Source: Mucinivorans hirudinis (lineage in GTDB: Bacteria > Bacteroidota > Bacteroidia > Bacteroidales > Rikenellaceae). Taken from it: DNA of 64,000 bases. Both the position numbers and the translations under genes were made by a program. Every line of letters starts with the position of its first letter. The first letter of the stretch is position 1. Shown here piece by piece: positions 9,226-17,564 of the stretch. Location of the stretch: the NCBI GenBank assembly GCA_000723505.1, contig HG934468.1, positions 1,396,798 through 1,460,797 of the forward strand, in the 5' to 3' direction. A model generated the notes under the pieces. That model was not told the origin of the DNA and searched no databases. It worked only from the letters and a program-made list of their open reading frames with translations.

Positions 9226-9854
9226 TACTTTTCTTGCAGTTCTTTACTTTTGCTACGGTGTACCCATATGATAATGCCCACAATAATGAGAGCCATCGGA
9301 GGCAGGATTATCAGACCATTATTTTGGTATCCTATTTCGTAGAATGATTGAGGAATCACCTGAAAACCCCAAAGCGTTCCCGAACCAAACAATTCGCGAA
9401 CGAAACCGACAATCACAAGGATGATACCGTAACCGATACCGTTACCAAGACCGTCCAATACCGAGGGGAAAGGTTTATTGCCGAGGGCAAACGCCTCCAA
9501 CCGCCCCATAATGATACAGTTGGTGATAATCAGACCAACAAATACGGAGAGTTGTTTCGATACGTCATAGACAAATGCCTTGAGCACTTGGTCTACAAGG
9601 ATAACCAATGCCGCCACCACAACCAACTGCACGATGATACGAATGCGCGAGGGTATAGTATTGCGCATCAGCGAGATAATCAGGTTCGAGAACATACACA
9701 CCGCCGTAACGGAGATAGCCATAACCACGGCAGGTTCTAACTTAGCCGTAACAGCCAATGCCGAACAGATACCCAACACCTGAACAATAACCGGGTTATT
9801 CTTCCCGAAGGGAGACATCAGAGTCTCCATATTCTTTTTAGATAGTAGTCCCAT
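9225..9854 (-). CDS. nqrD: Na+-translocating NADH:quinone reductase subunit D
   Basis: 209 aa six-helix membrane protein, normal for NqrD/RnfE. Conserved features are NPVIVQVLGICSALAVTAKLEPA near the N-terminus and VGLIITNCIIMGRLEAFA in the middle, each with one of the paired cysteines that hold the intramembrane Fe-S centre between NqrD and NqrE. It starts 5 bases after the nqrC stop codon. Confidence 0.97.
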   Translation of the reverse strand: MGLLSKKNMETLMSPFGKNNPVIVQVLGICSALAVTAKLEPAVVMAISVTAVCMFSNLIISLMRNTIPSRIRIIVQLVVVAALVILVDQVLKAFVYDVSKQLSVFVGLIITNCIIMGRLEAFALGNKPFPSVLDGLGNGIGYGIILVIVGFVRELFGSGTLWGFQVIPQSFYEIGYQNNGLIILPPMALIIVGIIIWVHRSKSKELQEK

Positions 9855-9859
9855 AGTTG

Positions 9860-10612
9860 TTAGTTATTTTCGGGCTGTTCTACATTTTTCATCATCTTCT
9901 CAAAGTATGGCACATAGTCGCCAATGCAGGTTTTTAGCATATCGCGCACTCCGTTAGAGGTTAGCGTTCCACCCGAAATGGCATCAACGGCATAGGGATT
10001 TCCCTCGGATGAACCCTTGCCTTTTGTCAATGAAATTGAGGCGAATTTACCATTCTCGAAAATTTGTTTGCCAACAAATTGGTCGCTGAATACGGGCGTG
10101 GCAATCTCGGCACCCAAACCGGGTGTTTCGCTTTTGTGGTCAAAAACTGCACCGTTGATTGTGGTACAATCTTGGTTCAAAGCAATATATCCCCATACCG
10201 GACCCCAAAGACCCTTGCCCGTGAGTGGAATAACATAGAGTATTTTGCCGCTGACCTCGGCTTGGAAAACGGGCATAGCCTCTTTTTTCCCGAAAACCTC
10301 GGGCAGGCGGCTCAGCGCATCCAGAGCCTCGCGCGCCTCAACTGCCGTAGCATCTCCCGCAGCATTTACAAAGTAGCTCGCCTTGATATATTTATCATAC
10401 TGAGCATCAATGTATTTATCCTTGCCCTCGGGAGCCGATGCAGCATCTTTACCCTCGCCGATTGAGGCAAGGATAGCCCCTTTCTTTTCGATGAGCACAT
10501 TCGCCTCCTGTTTTGGGCGGAGCGAAATTGCCGCATACGAAAGAACGGCTGCCACAACCACCACCAGAATGGTGGAGTAGGCTATAATATAAGTGTTACT
10601 ATTTTTGTTCAT
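9860..10612 (-). CDS. nqrC: Na+-translocating NADH:quinone reductase subunit C
   Basis: 250 aa. One N-terminal membrane helix (TYIIAYSTILVVVVAAVLSY) is followed by a periplasmic FMN-binding domain. The segment DAISGGTLTSNGV contains the threonine to which FMN is covalently attached by ApbE-type flavin transferase (not in this window). Its start codon lies inside the last codons of the ParE-like frame (14-base overlap), so translation of nqrC may be coupled to that frame rather than directly to nqrB. Confidence 0.96.
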   Translation of the reverse strand: MNKNSNTYIIAYSTILVVVVAAVLSYAAISLRPKQEANVLIEKKGAILASIGEGKDAASAPEGKDKYIDAQYDKYIKASYFVNAAGDATAVEAREALDALSRLPEVFGKKEAMPVFQAEVSGKILYVIPLTGKGLWGPVWGYIALNQDCTTINGAVFDHKSETPGLGAEIATPVFSDQFVGKQIFENGKFASISLTKGKGSSEGNPYAVDAISGGTLTSNGVRDMLKTCIGDYVPYFEKMMKNVEQPENN

Positions 10613-10921
10613 TGTAGAGTTTTTTAATTCTCGGTAGATTGTTGAAATCCATTGAACTATGTACGACCAAATAAATCAATACATCTTCATTGTCTGCAAT
10701 AAAATATACTACTCTATAATTGCCTGATATTAACTCTCTAACTTTTTCATCATCTATTATTTCTACTTTTATTCCCAAATATGGATTTTCAATGAGTAGT
10801 TTTGCCTGCTGAAAAAGTCTCTCCGCAACCATTATTCCATAATGCCTGCTATCAGTTGCAATATTTCGTACATAGAATCGACATCTCTTTGAGCTTTGGC
10901 ACTCCAAACTAATCTGCCCAT
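10599..10921 (-). pseudogene. ParE/RelE-type toxin gene with a single-base frameshift
   Basis: From the ATG at 10921 the frame reads MGRLVWSAKAQRDVDSMYE, a typical ParE start, then runs into a stop. A second frame, offset by one base, carries the rest of a ParE toxin: IATDSRHYG, AERLFQQAKLL, then VRELISGNYRVVYFI and the closing beta strand LIYLVVHSS, ending at 10599. One extra A in the short A-run at 10864-10866 (TTT on plus) would restore one frame of about 107 aa. Without it only an N-terminally deficient product from the TTG at 10907 could be made. It is either a real inactivating deletion or a base-call error. It overlaps the upstream antitoxin by 13 bases and nqrC by 14. Confidence 0.75.
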
Positions 10922-11085
10922 TTTTCGTAAAATTGTCTGACTACTTCGTCGTGTGTGATAACCGTACCGTTTTTGTACTCATCCGGTGCACCCCGAAGTC
11001 TTTGCGACATTACCAACTTTTCGATAGTTTTATCTAATGTAACTCCTTCTCTCTGTTGGTGATTGTTGAAACATCTCAACAACAC
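10909..11085 (-). CDS. Probable small antitoxin partner of the ParE-like toxin
   Basis: A 58-codon frame from a GTG at 11085, or 33 codons from an internal ATG at 11010, ends at 10909 and overlaps the toxin start by 13 bases, as in many parDE-type operons. The C-terminus (NGTVITHDEVVRQFYEKWAD) resembles the toxin-binding tail of small Bacteroidetes antitoxins, which often end in a VI-S/T-H-E/D-EV pattern. The N-terminal DNA-binding part looks short, and the sequence upstream is in another frame, so the gene may be truncated. The identification rests on gene order and the tail motif. Confidence 0.5.
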   Translation of the reverse strand: MLLRCFNNHQQREGVTLDKTIEKLVMSQRLRGAPDEYKNGTVITHDEVVRQFYEKWAD

Positions 11086-11109
11086 TTTTTACTAAAATTT
11101 ATTGTGTTG

Positions 11110-12285
11110 TCATTGTTTTGCCCGTTTAAGCCTGCGGCTAATGTTCGCCTGAACAACGTAGTGGTCAATGAGTGGCACCATTGCATTCATAAAGAGAATG
11201 GCAAGCATCATACCTTCGGGGTAGCCGGGGTTCAACACGCGTATAACAACTGCAAAGAAACCCACAAGGAATCCATAAATCCACTTGCCGCAGTTGGTCT
11301 GAGAAGCGGTAACCGGGTCGGTCGCCATAAAGACTGCTCCGAAGGCAAAACCACCAATAAGCAGGTGATAATATGCCGGCATATCCATATAGGTATTCGC
11401 GCCGATGAGGTTGAATAGTAAGCCTGTGAGCAGACCACCCGCAAAGACGGACACCATTATTCTCCACGACCCAATACCAGTTGCAAGCAAAATAGCAGCA
11501 CCTATCAAAATCGCCAGAGTCGAAGTCTCACCGATAGAACCGGGCATAAAACCATAGAACCAATCTACCACCGGCATTGAACTCCAATCGACAGTCGTGC
11601 CGTTGGACATAGCCTCGGGAGCGATTGCCAGCGGAGTTGCCCCCGAGAAGCCATCCGCAACCTTTGCCGAACCGTCGGTCATACCTGCAATCCAGATGGT
11701 ATTACCCGAAATTGAAGTCGGGTATGCGAAGAAGATAAAAGCACGAGTGAGCAGCGCAGGATTGAAAATATTCATCCCCGTTCCACCGAACACCTCCTTG
11801 CCGATAATCACGGCAAAGGCAGTAGCCACAGCCACTATCCAAAGCGGAACATCCACGGGCATCACAAGCGGTATCAACATACCACTCACAAGAAAGCCCT
11901 CATTCACTTCGTGGTGGCGAATCTGAGCAAAGATAAACTCGATGCCAAGACCCACGCCATATGATACAATGATGATTGGCATAACTTTAAGGAAGCCGAA
12001 CCAAAAATTTTCAAAGATTGATGCAGCAACGCCTGTTGCCAGAGAGTGTTGGTATCCGACGTTGAACATACCGAAAAGCAGCGACGGAACCAAAGCGATG
12101 ATAACCACAACCATTGTCCGTTTGAGGTCCATCGCATCGCGAATCGAAGCTCCCTTATGGGTAACCGTATCGGGAACATATAAAAAAGTTTCAAAGGCAT
12201 CGAAAGTCGAATGAAGTTTTTCGAACTTACCGCCTTTTTCAAAGTTGGGTTTTACCTTATCGAGGTAGTTGCGTAAAAATTTCAT
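11110..12285 (-). CDS. nqrB: Na+-translocating NADH:quinone reductase subunit B
   Basis: 391 aa, ten-helix membrane subunit. Conserved features include DAMDLKRTMVVVIIALVPSLLFGMFNVG near the N-terminus, GKEVFGGTGMNIFNPAL in the middle, and DGFSGATPLAIAP, whose threonine carries covalent FMN. NqrB also holds riboflavin and is part of the Na+ pathway and quinone site. It begins 4 bases after the nqrA stop codon. Downstream, where nqrC normally follows directly, an antitoxin/toxin pair is inserted. Confidence 0.97.
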   Translation of the reverse strand: MKFLRNYLDKVKPNFEKGGKFEKLHSTFDAFETFLYVPDTVTHKGASIRDAMDLKRTMVVVIIALVPSLLFGMFNVGYQHSLATGVAASIFENFWFGFLKVMPIIIVSYGVGLGIEFIFAQIRHHEVNEGFLVSGMLIPLVMPVDVPLWIVAVATAFAVIIGKEVFGGTGMNIFNPALLTRAFIFFAYPTSISGNTIWIAGMTDGSAKVADGFSGATPLAIAPEAMSNGTTVDWSSMPVVDWFYGFMPGSIGETSTLAILIGAAILLATGIGSWRIMVSVFAGGLLTGLLFNLIGANTYMDMPAYYHLLIGGFAFGAVFMATDPVTASQTNCGKWIYGFLVGFFAVVIRVLNPGYPEGMMLAILFMNAMVPLIDHYVVQANISRRLKRAKQ

Positions 12286-12289
12286 CTTC

Positions 12290-13597
12290 TTATAACTCTT
12301 TAATCATTTTTGTAATACCCTCGCGTAGAGTAGTTTGCCATTCCACCTTCGATGGGCAAATAAATTCGCACAGTGCGATATCCTCCTCCACTACTTCATA
12401 GATACCCAGTTGCTCCATTTTGTCTACATCACCCGCCATAACCGCCTTTATCAGATACATAGGATAGATGTCCATCGGAACAACATTCTCGTAGATTCCC
12501 GTAACCACAAAGGCACGTTCGCCACCATTGAGATTGGTATCCAACTCATATTTTTTCTTGGGGCAGAGCCACGAAGGGTAGCTGCGGCTGATAGAGAATT
12601 TGCCGAAACGGGGCATCGCCCAACCCAGAAATTCGTGATAATTACCCTCGGGAATTGCCGTGATTTGATTGTGATAGAAACCCAGGTAATCGCTCTTGTA
12701 GCCCGTCAGGGGGTTTCCCGAAAGAATACGCGCATTATCATTTGCTTTGACAAGGCTTTTTACACAAGCACCGCTCGTGCACTCAACATACTGAGCTTTT
12801 CCACACTCAGAGCCAACAACTGCGATGGTTTTTTTCATCGACAACTTGCCATCCAACGCCGTACGCCCAATCATCACAAGGTGTTGCAGGTTGATTGTCC
12901 AGACCGTTTCGCCTTTGTTCACAGGCTTGGTGTTGGCAATCTGAACGCCGACATTACCCGCCGGGTGCTTGCCCGAGAAAGTTGTTACGGTTGCGCCCTT
13001 CACCGCGGCAAACGCCGAAGCCGGCTTTACACCCAAGTGTACCGGTGCGATTTTCGAGAGCAGTTCGATAGCCTTTTCAATTTCGCCTCTGTTTTTTGCC
13101 AATGTGTAGTCAAAATCGGGTGCGAGTGGTGCAGAATCGAACGCCGAAACATAGATGTCGCGCACAGCGGCTTCGGGGTCGGCAATGATTCCGAATGGAC
13201 GCTGAATGATTGTCGCCCACAGACCGGAGGTCAATAAAAACTCCTTGACCTGTTCGGCAGTAGGATTTTTGGGCAAATCGAATGCAACGGCTTCGTTACG
13301 TCCGTTCGGAGTAATTGTAATGGCAAGGATTTTGCGTTTTTCGCCTCGCACAATCTCTTTAATCGTACCGCTCACGGGGGCGGTAAAGAGAATTTGCGGC
13401 TTCTCCTTGTCGAAGAAGACGGGCTGCCCCGCCTTGACCTCCTCACCCTCCTTGACCAATGGCTTGGGCGTAACACCAATGTAGTCTGCCGGCACCAGAG
13501 CATATAACTCCGCCGTGGCAGCCTGCACGGTCTGCTGCTGAGCCGCTCCCGCAAGGAAAATGTCGAGTCCTTTTCGTAGTTTAATTACTTTCGACAT
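12290..13597 (-). CDS. nqrA: Na+-translocating NADH:quinone reductase subunit A
   Basis: 435 aa cytoplasmic subunit, typical length. The start MSKVIKLRKGLDIFLAGAA and the following lipoyl-like fold (VKEGEEVKAGQPVFFDKEKP) are characteristic, as are GSECGKAQYVECTSG and PRFGKFSISRSYPSWL. NqrA contributes to quinone binding. It is the first gene of the nqr operon; the likely promoter lies about 340 bases upstream, with a tiny frame in between. Confidence 0.97.
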   Translation of the reverse strand: MSKVIKLRKGLDIFLAGAAQQQTVQAATAELYALVPADYIGVTPKPLVKEGEEVKAGQPVFFDKEKPQILFTAPVSGTIKEIVRGEKRKILAITITPNGRNEAVAFDLPKNPTAEQVKEFLLTSGLWATIIQRPFGIIADPEAAVRDIYVSAFDSAPLAPDFDYTLAKNRGEIEKAIELLSKIAPVHLGVKPASAFAAVKGATVTTFSGKHPAGNVGVQIANTKPVNKGETVWTINLQHLVMIGRTALDGKLSMKKTIAVVGSECGKAQYVECTSGACVKSLVKANDNARILSGNPLTGYKSDYLGFYHNQITAIPEGNYHEFLGWAMPRFGKFSISRSYPSWLCPKKKYELDTNLNGGERAFVVTGIYENVVPMDIYPMYLIKAVMAGDVDKMEQLGIYEVVEEDIALCEFICPSKVEWQTTLREGITKMIKEL

Positions 13598-13736
13598 AGT
13601 TTATTAATTATATTATTATTTTGTATATTTCTTTACGTTTCGCGTCTCTGCTCGTTCCCTTCGCTCGCCCCAGCCTCGGCGCGGGGTCTACGCGGAGAAT
13701 TATTACCCGAGAAAATAATTTTGCTATTGCGTCCCC

Positions 13737-13865
13737 TCACCCTGCTGCAAAGAGTGAATCGACAAGAGCGGTTGCCCCACTTCGTACAACACCCGAAACC
13801 TTGCTCTGCCCTAACCAAAACATAGAACAAAACAAGGCTGCCAAAACTAATAACTCTCTTATCAT
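13737..13865 (-). CDS. Possible 42-residue leader-type small protein upstream of nqrA
   Basis: An ATG at 13865 opens a 42-codon frame with a plausible membrane or signal helix (LLVLAALFCSMFWLG) and a short polar tail (SKVSGVVRSGATALVDSLF). It lies between the predicted nqr promoter (13938-13945) and nqrA, in the same direction. No family is recognised. It may be a real small membrane protein, a gene remnant or chance. The rest of the 13598-14005 gap shows only the promoter-like site. Confidence 0.3.
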   Translation of the reverse strand: MIRELLVLAALFCSMFWLGQSKVSGVVRSGATALVDSLFAAG

Positions 13866-13937
13866 AAGCTATATAAAAACAACAACACAAGCAACAAACC
13901 TCCCTCGGTGAGCTACAAGTTGCCATTGGATAAAGCG

Positions 13938-13945
13938 CAAATGTA
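13938..13945 (-). promoter_or_regulatory. Predicted -7 element upstream of nqrA
   Basis: TACATTTG on the minus strand matches TAnnTTTG exactly; a TTGG about 22 bases upstream is a weak -33. Transcription would run through the small frame at 13865 into nqrA. Confidence 0.5.
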
Positions 13946-14005
13946 GTAATAATCCGCCAAAATCATCCAATTTTTTATATGCAACGATAACTTTACGGCA
14001 AAAAA

Positions 14006-15187
14006 TTATCTCTTATAAAAGTACTCCGCACCTCCCTGTTTAATAACCAGTTCCGAAGCCTCTGCCGAGCACCCCTCCACATAGCCGATAATCTGAGCAT
14101 CAACCCCCAACGAACGGCTAATCTCCACAATCTGGGCTGCCTCCTGAGCCGTGGTATAAATCTCCATTCGGTGTCCCATATTGAAGACACGATACATCTC
14201 CTCGTATGATGTTCCCGACTCCTGCTCAATAATTCTAAACAGAGGCGGAATCTCAAACATATTATCCTTAACGATTCGCACACCCGCTTTGGAGAAGTGT
14301 AAAATTTTGGTCTGCCCCCCGCCCGTGCAGTGAATCATACCTTTGATAGCCCTTGGGCACTCCTTCAATATCCGCGTAATAACGGGTGCATAGGTACGGG
14401 TGGGTGAAAGTACAAGTTCGCCGACGGTCAAGCCGCCCACACCCTCGATTTTGTCCGTAAGGCGATATTTACCCGAGTAGACAAGCTCCTCGGGGGTGCC
14501 GTCATCAAAACTTTCGGGATATTTCGCGGCAATCTCCTTGCAAAATACATCGTGGCGTGCCGAGGTCAAACCATTACTCCCCATCCCCCCATTGTAACGG
14601 CTCTCGTAGTGAGCCTGCCCATAACTGCACAGCCCCACAATCACCTGCCCCTCACCAATTTCATCACAGGTAATCACCTCGCTGCGCCGAAGACGTGCCG
14701 TGACGGTGGAATCGACAATAAGCGTGCGCACAATATCACCCACATCGGCAGTCTCGCCACCGGTGGAGTGTATATTAACGCCAAAGTCGCGCATAGTCTG
14801 CAAAAACTCCTCCGTGCCGTTGATAAGCGCCGAAATAACCTCGCCGGGGACAAGTCGTTTATTGCGCCCAATGGTGGAGCTGAGGATGATGTTATCCACA
14901 GCTCCAATGCAAAGAAGGTCATCCGTATTCATCACAATAGCATCCTGAGCAATGCCGCGCCACACATCCAACGAGCCAGTTTCGCGCCAATAGAGGTAGG
15001 CGAGGGATGATTTTGTACCTGCTCCGTCGGCGTGCATCACAAGGCAGTGGTCTGCCGACCCTGTGAAAACATCGGGCACAACCTTACAAAATGCTCGCGG
15101 AAAGAGTCCCTTGTCCACGTTTTTAATAGCTTTGTGTACATCTTCTTTGCCGGAGCTAACGCCCCTGCCTGCATAACGGTCTTTCAT
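14006..15187 (-). CDS. purM: Phosphoribosylformylglycinamidine cyclo-ligase (AIR synthase)
   Basis: 393 aa, the longer form seen in Bacteroidetes. The N-terminus has the substrate-binding segment RYAGRGVSSGKEDVHKAI. The dimer core includes HADGAGTKSSLAYLYW, the metal-binding DAIVMNTDDLLCIGA, and HSTGGETADVGD. The C-terminal half has IHCTGGGQTKILHF and MGHRMEI. It catalyses the ATP-dependent closure of FGAM to AIR, step 5 of purine synthesis. It starts 2 bases after the KilA-N gene stop codon, so the two are very probably co-transcribed; no other pur gene is adjacent. Confidence 0.95.
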   Translation of the reverse strand: MKDRYAGRGVSSGKEDVHKAIKNVDKGLFPRAFCKVVPDVFTGSADHCLVMHADGAGTKSSLAYLYWRETGSLDVWRGIAQDAIVMNTDDLLCIGAVDNIILSSTIGRNKRLVPGEVISALINGTEEFLQTMRDFGVNIHSTGGETADVGDIVRTLIVDSTVTARLRRSEVITCDEIGEGQVIVGLCSYGQAHYESRYNGGMGSNGLTSARHDVFCKEIAAKYPESFDDGTPEELVYSGKYRLTDKIEGVGGLTVGELVLSPTRTYAPVITRILKECPRAIKGMIHCTGGGQTKILHFSKAGVRIVKDNMFEIPPLFRIIEQESGTSYEEMYRVFNMGHRMEIYTTAQEAAQIVEISRSLGVDAQIIGYVEGCSAEASELVIKQGGAEYFYKR

Positions 15188-15189
15188 TC

Positions 15190-15999
15190 TTATTTTAATA
15201 TTTTTCTGTTTTCAATATTTGTAAGCACCTCCATTTGGCGGATTGCCACCTTGTTAAGTTTTATCAGCCTCTCCCTCTGTTCAATACCCTCGTTTATGAG
15301 TACTGCATTGATATTTTCCATATTAGAGAGACAAATCAGCTCATTGATAGTCGAATAATCTCGTATATTGCCCCTAAGCTGAGGGTTTGCTTCACGCCAC
15401 TGCTTGGCGGTAACACCATACAACGCGACATTGAGCACATCCGCCTCATTAGCATATATCACCGTCGTTTGGGCAGTAGTCAATTCGGACGGTATCAGAT
15501 TTTGTTTGATTGCATCCGTATGAATGTGGTAGTTGATTCGTGCAAGTTCTCGCTTTGCCGACCAACCTATCTGCTGCTGCTCCTGCTCTTTGAGGCGTTG
15601 GAACTCCTTGATTAAGTACAATTTGAATTCAGGGCTTAACCAAGAACCAAACTCAAAAGCAATATCTTTATGCGCATAAGTACCGCCATATCGTCCTTGT
15701 TTGCTAATAATTCCAATGGCATTTGTCTTTTCAACCCACTGTTTTGGGGTGACTACAAAAGAGTTTAGACCCGCATTTATTTTAATTCCATCGAATTCGA
15801 TGGAATTAAAATTAGGATTGTTAAAACTTTCCCACAAACCCAAAAACTCAAGGGCAAATCGAGTTCTTATCCAGTTTTGTATTATGTAGTCGGTACGAAC
15901 AGAATCTCTCTCTTTAGCCATATCCGATAGTGAAATATAATCCATATCATTCACTTTTAGAATGGTTACATCTCTCTGTTTTACAACAATCTTTGCCAT
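15190..15999 (-). CDS. KilA-N domain protein
   Basis: 269 aa. The N-terminal half fits the KilA-N DNA-binding fold: YISLSDMAKERDSVRTDYIIQNW, then NSFVVTPKQWVEKTNAIGI and GGTYAHKDIAFEFGSWLSPEFKLYLIKEF. The C-terminal half is helical with ANEADVLNVALYGVTAKQWREANPQLRGNIRDYS, found in chromosomal KilA-N proteins of Bacteroidetes. KilA-N domains are typical of phage antirepressors and large DNA virus proteins. Here the gene sits alone upstream of purM with no other phage gene. DNA binding is likely; the target is unknown. A palindrome about 55 bases upstream (16054-16070) may be its own operator. Confidence 0.88.
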   Translation of the reverse strand: MAKIVVKQRDVTILKVNDMDYISLSDMAKERDSVRTDYIIQNWIRTRFALEFLGLWESFNNPNFNSIEFDGIKINAGLNSFVVTPKQWVEKTNAIGIISKQGRYGGTYAHKDIAFEFGSWLSPEFKLYLIKEFQRLKEQEQQQIGWSAKRELARINYHIHTDAIKQNLIPSELTTAQTTVIYANEADVLNVALYGVTAKQWREANPQLRGNIRDYSTINELICLSNMENINAVLINEGIEQRERLIKLNKVAIRQMEVLTNIENRKILK

Positions 16000-16053
16000 T
16001 TGATTATCTATAAAAATTTCAATTACTGCTCACTCCGCGGCTGGCTCGAAATG

Positions 16054-16070
16054 GCAATACAAGGTATTGC
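16054..16070. promoter_or_regulatory. Palindrome upstream of the KilA-N gene
   Basis: GCAATAC and GTATTGC form a perfect 7-bp inverted repeat with a 3-base spacer, and the right half overlaps a second inverted pair (GGTATT / AATACC, 16063-16080). It lies in the 120-base gap between paaK and the KilA-N gene, near a weak minus-strand -7 site. This is the layout of an autoregulatory operator; the role is inferred. Confidence 0.45.
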
Positions 16071-16119
16071 ACAGAATACCAATATATTAAAAACTTTTCA
16101 ACTATCCACTGACCCATTT

Positions 16120-17418
16120 CTAGTACTTCCGATTATCCACAACCCTCTTAGCCTTGCCCTCGCTGCGGGGGATGGTCTGAGGCTCGACAATACGAACATC
16201 CACGCCCAATCCCAAAAGGCTTTGAAGTTTGTGGGTGAGTTTGCGGCGAATCTCCACAATGCGGTTAATCTGGTCGGTATAATACTCGGGGCGCATCTCG
16301 ACCTGCAACTGAACGGTATCTAAGTTATTGACCCTATCCACAACAATGAGGTAGTGAGGCTCGAACTCCTCCATCTCCAGTATCACACACTCGAACTGCG
16401 AGGGGAAGACATTCACTCCGCGGATAATCAACATATCGTCCGAACGACCCATAATGCGCGACATCCGAACATTGGTACGACCGCAACTGCACGGCTCATC
16501 CGTGAGAGAGCAAAGGTCTTTGGTGCGGTAGCGCAACAGCGGAATACCCTCCTTGGTGATGGTAGTGAATACAAGTTCACCCTCCTCTCCACAGGGAAGC
16601 TGCTCAAAGGTTACGGGGTCTACTATCTCTGCAAAAAAATGGTCTTCGACAATGTGCGAGCCATTCTTAGCCGAGCACTCATAGGAGACTCCGGGACCCA
16701 TAATCTCCGACAAACCATATATATTATAGGCGTTTATGCCGAGCTTCGCCTCTATCTCGCGGCGCATACTTTCGCTCCACGGCTCAGCGCCGAAGATGCC
16801 GATTCGGAGCTTAAATTCGTCCAAATTGTACTCCGAAGCCGCGATAGCCTCCGCCAGATATAGTGCATATGAAGGGGTGCAGGCAATAGCCGTTGGGGCG
16901 AAGTCGTGCATCAACTGAATCTGCTTTGCTGTGTTGCCGCTACTCATCGGAATAACCGTACCGCCAAGATTCTCCACACCATAGTGCAGCCCCAAACCTC
17001 CCGTAAACAACCCGTAACCGTAAGCCACCGAAAAAATATCGTGCTTATCTGCTCCAAAAGCCGTTAGGCAGCGGGCAATAGCCTCCTGCCAAACACTTAT
17101 ATCCTTGCGCGTATAGCCCACAACCGTGGGAATGCCCGTTGTCCCAGATGAGGCGTGCAGACGGATAATCTCGCTCATAGGCACGGCAAAAAGCCCATAG
17201 GGATAGTTATCTCTGAGGTCTTGTTTGGTTGTAAAGGGCAGTTTTACAATGTCGTCAATGCTCTTAATATCGTCGGGCGTGACACCCATCTGTTGCATCC
17301 GTTCACGATAGAAAGGTGTATTATGATATACCTTATGAACCGTCTTACGCAGGCGTTCGCCCTGCAAGGCTCGCATCTGCTCGCGGCTCATACACTCCTT
17401 TGTTTTATTCCAAATCAT
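16120..17418 (-). CDS. paaK: Phenylacetate-CoA ligase
   Basis: 432 aa, normal for PaaK-type AMP-forming ligases. Key motifs are the AMP-binding loop LHASSGTTGIPTVVGYT, YNIYGLSEIMGPGVSYEC, LRYRTKDLC and MGRSDDMLIIRGVNVFPSQ, with the conserved C-terminal lysine in RSEGKAKRV. It activates phenylacetate or indoleacetate-type aryl acids with CoA and ATP; in gut Bacteroidetes this often serves aromatic amino acid metabolism. Its leader contains an octamer repeat array and its promoter overlaps the sulfatase promoter. Confidence 0.94.
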   Translation of the reverse strand: MIWNKTKECMSREQMRALQGERLRKTVHKVYHNTPFYRERMQQMGVTPDDIKSIDDIVKLPFTTKQDLRDNYPYGLFAVPMSEIIRLHASSGTTGIPTVVGYTRKDISVWQEAIARCLTAFGADKHDIFSVAYGYGLFTGGLGLHYGVENLGGTVIPMSSGNTAKQIQLMHDFAPTAIACTPSYALYLAEAIAASEYNLDEFKLRIGIFGAEPWSESMRREIEAKLGINAYNIYGLSEIMGPGVSYECSAKNGSHIVEDHFFAEIVDPVTFEQLPCGEEGELVFTTITKEGIPLLRYRTKDLCSLTDEPCSCGRTNVRMSRIMGRSDDMLIIRGVNVFPSQFECVILEMEEFEPHYLIVVDRVNNLDTVQLQVEMRPEYYTDQINRIVEIRRKLTHKLQSLLGLGVDVRIVEPQTIPRSEGKAKRVVDNRKY

Positions 17419-17421
17419 ATT

Positions 17422-17477
17422 GATTGTGATAGTGTGATGGTGTGATGGTGTGATGGTGTGATTTGTGATTTGTGATT
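17422..17477 (-). repeat. Octamer tandem repeat in the paaK leader
   Basis: GTGTGATG repeats 3.9 times at 17432-17462, flanked by shorter TTGTGAT units up to 17477. On the minus strand it reads as ATCACA/CATCACAC units ending four bases before the paaK start codon. It sits between the predicted promoter and the start, where changes in unit number could alter translation. Confidence 0.75.
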
Positions 17478-17534
17478 TTCAGAACCGACCTGCAAGTCTC
17501 ATAAGTACTAAAATAATCCCAAACCCCGACGCAA

Positions 17535-17564
17535 CAAAGGTAATAATTTTTGAGCGAACGCAAA
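17535..17564 (-). promoter_or_regulatory. Predicted paaK promoter (divergent, overlapping)
   Basis: On the minus strand TTTG (17564-17561), 18 bases, then TACCTTTG (17542-17535). Both boxes match the Bacteroidetes sigma factor consensus. It overlaps the plus-strand promoter at 17549-17579 almost fully. Confidence 0.7.

Noticed and set aside
12335-13237. 300-codon plus-strand frame opposite nqrA
   Set aside because: Fully antisense to nqrA, which has strong family motifs; no plausible domain in the translation.
13633-13926. 97-codon minus-strand frame upstream of nqrA
   Set aside because: Cysteine- and arginine-rich translation without any family feature; the overlapping 42-codon frame looks more protein-like, and even that is uncertain.
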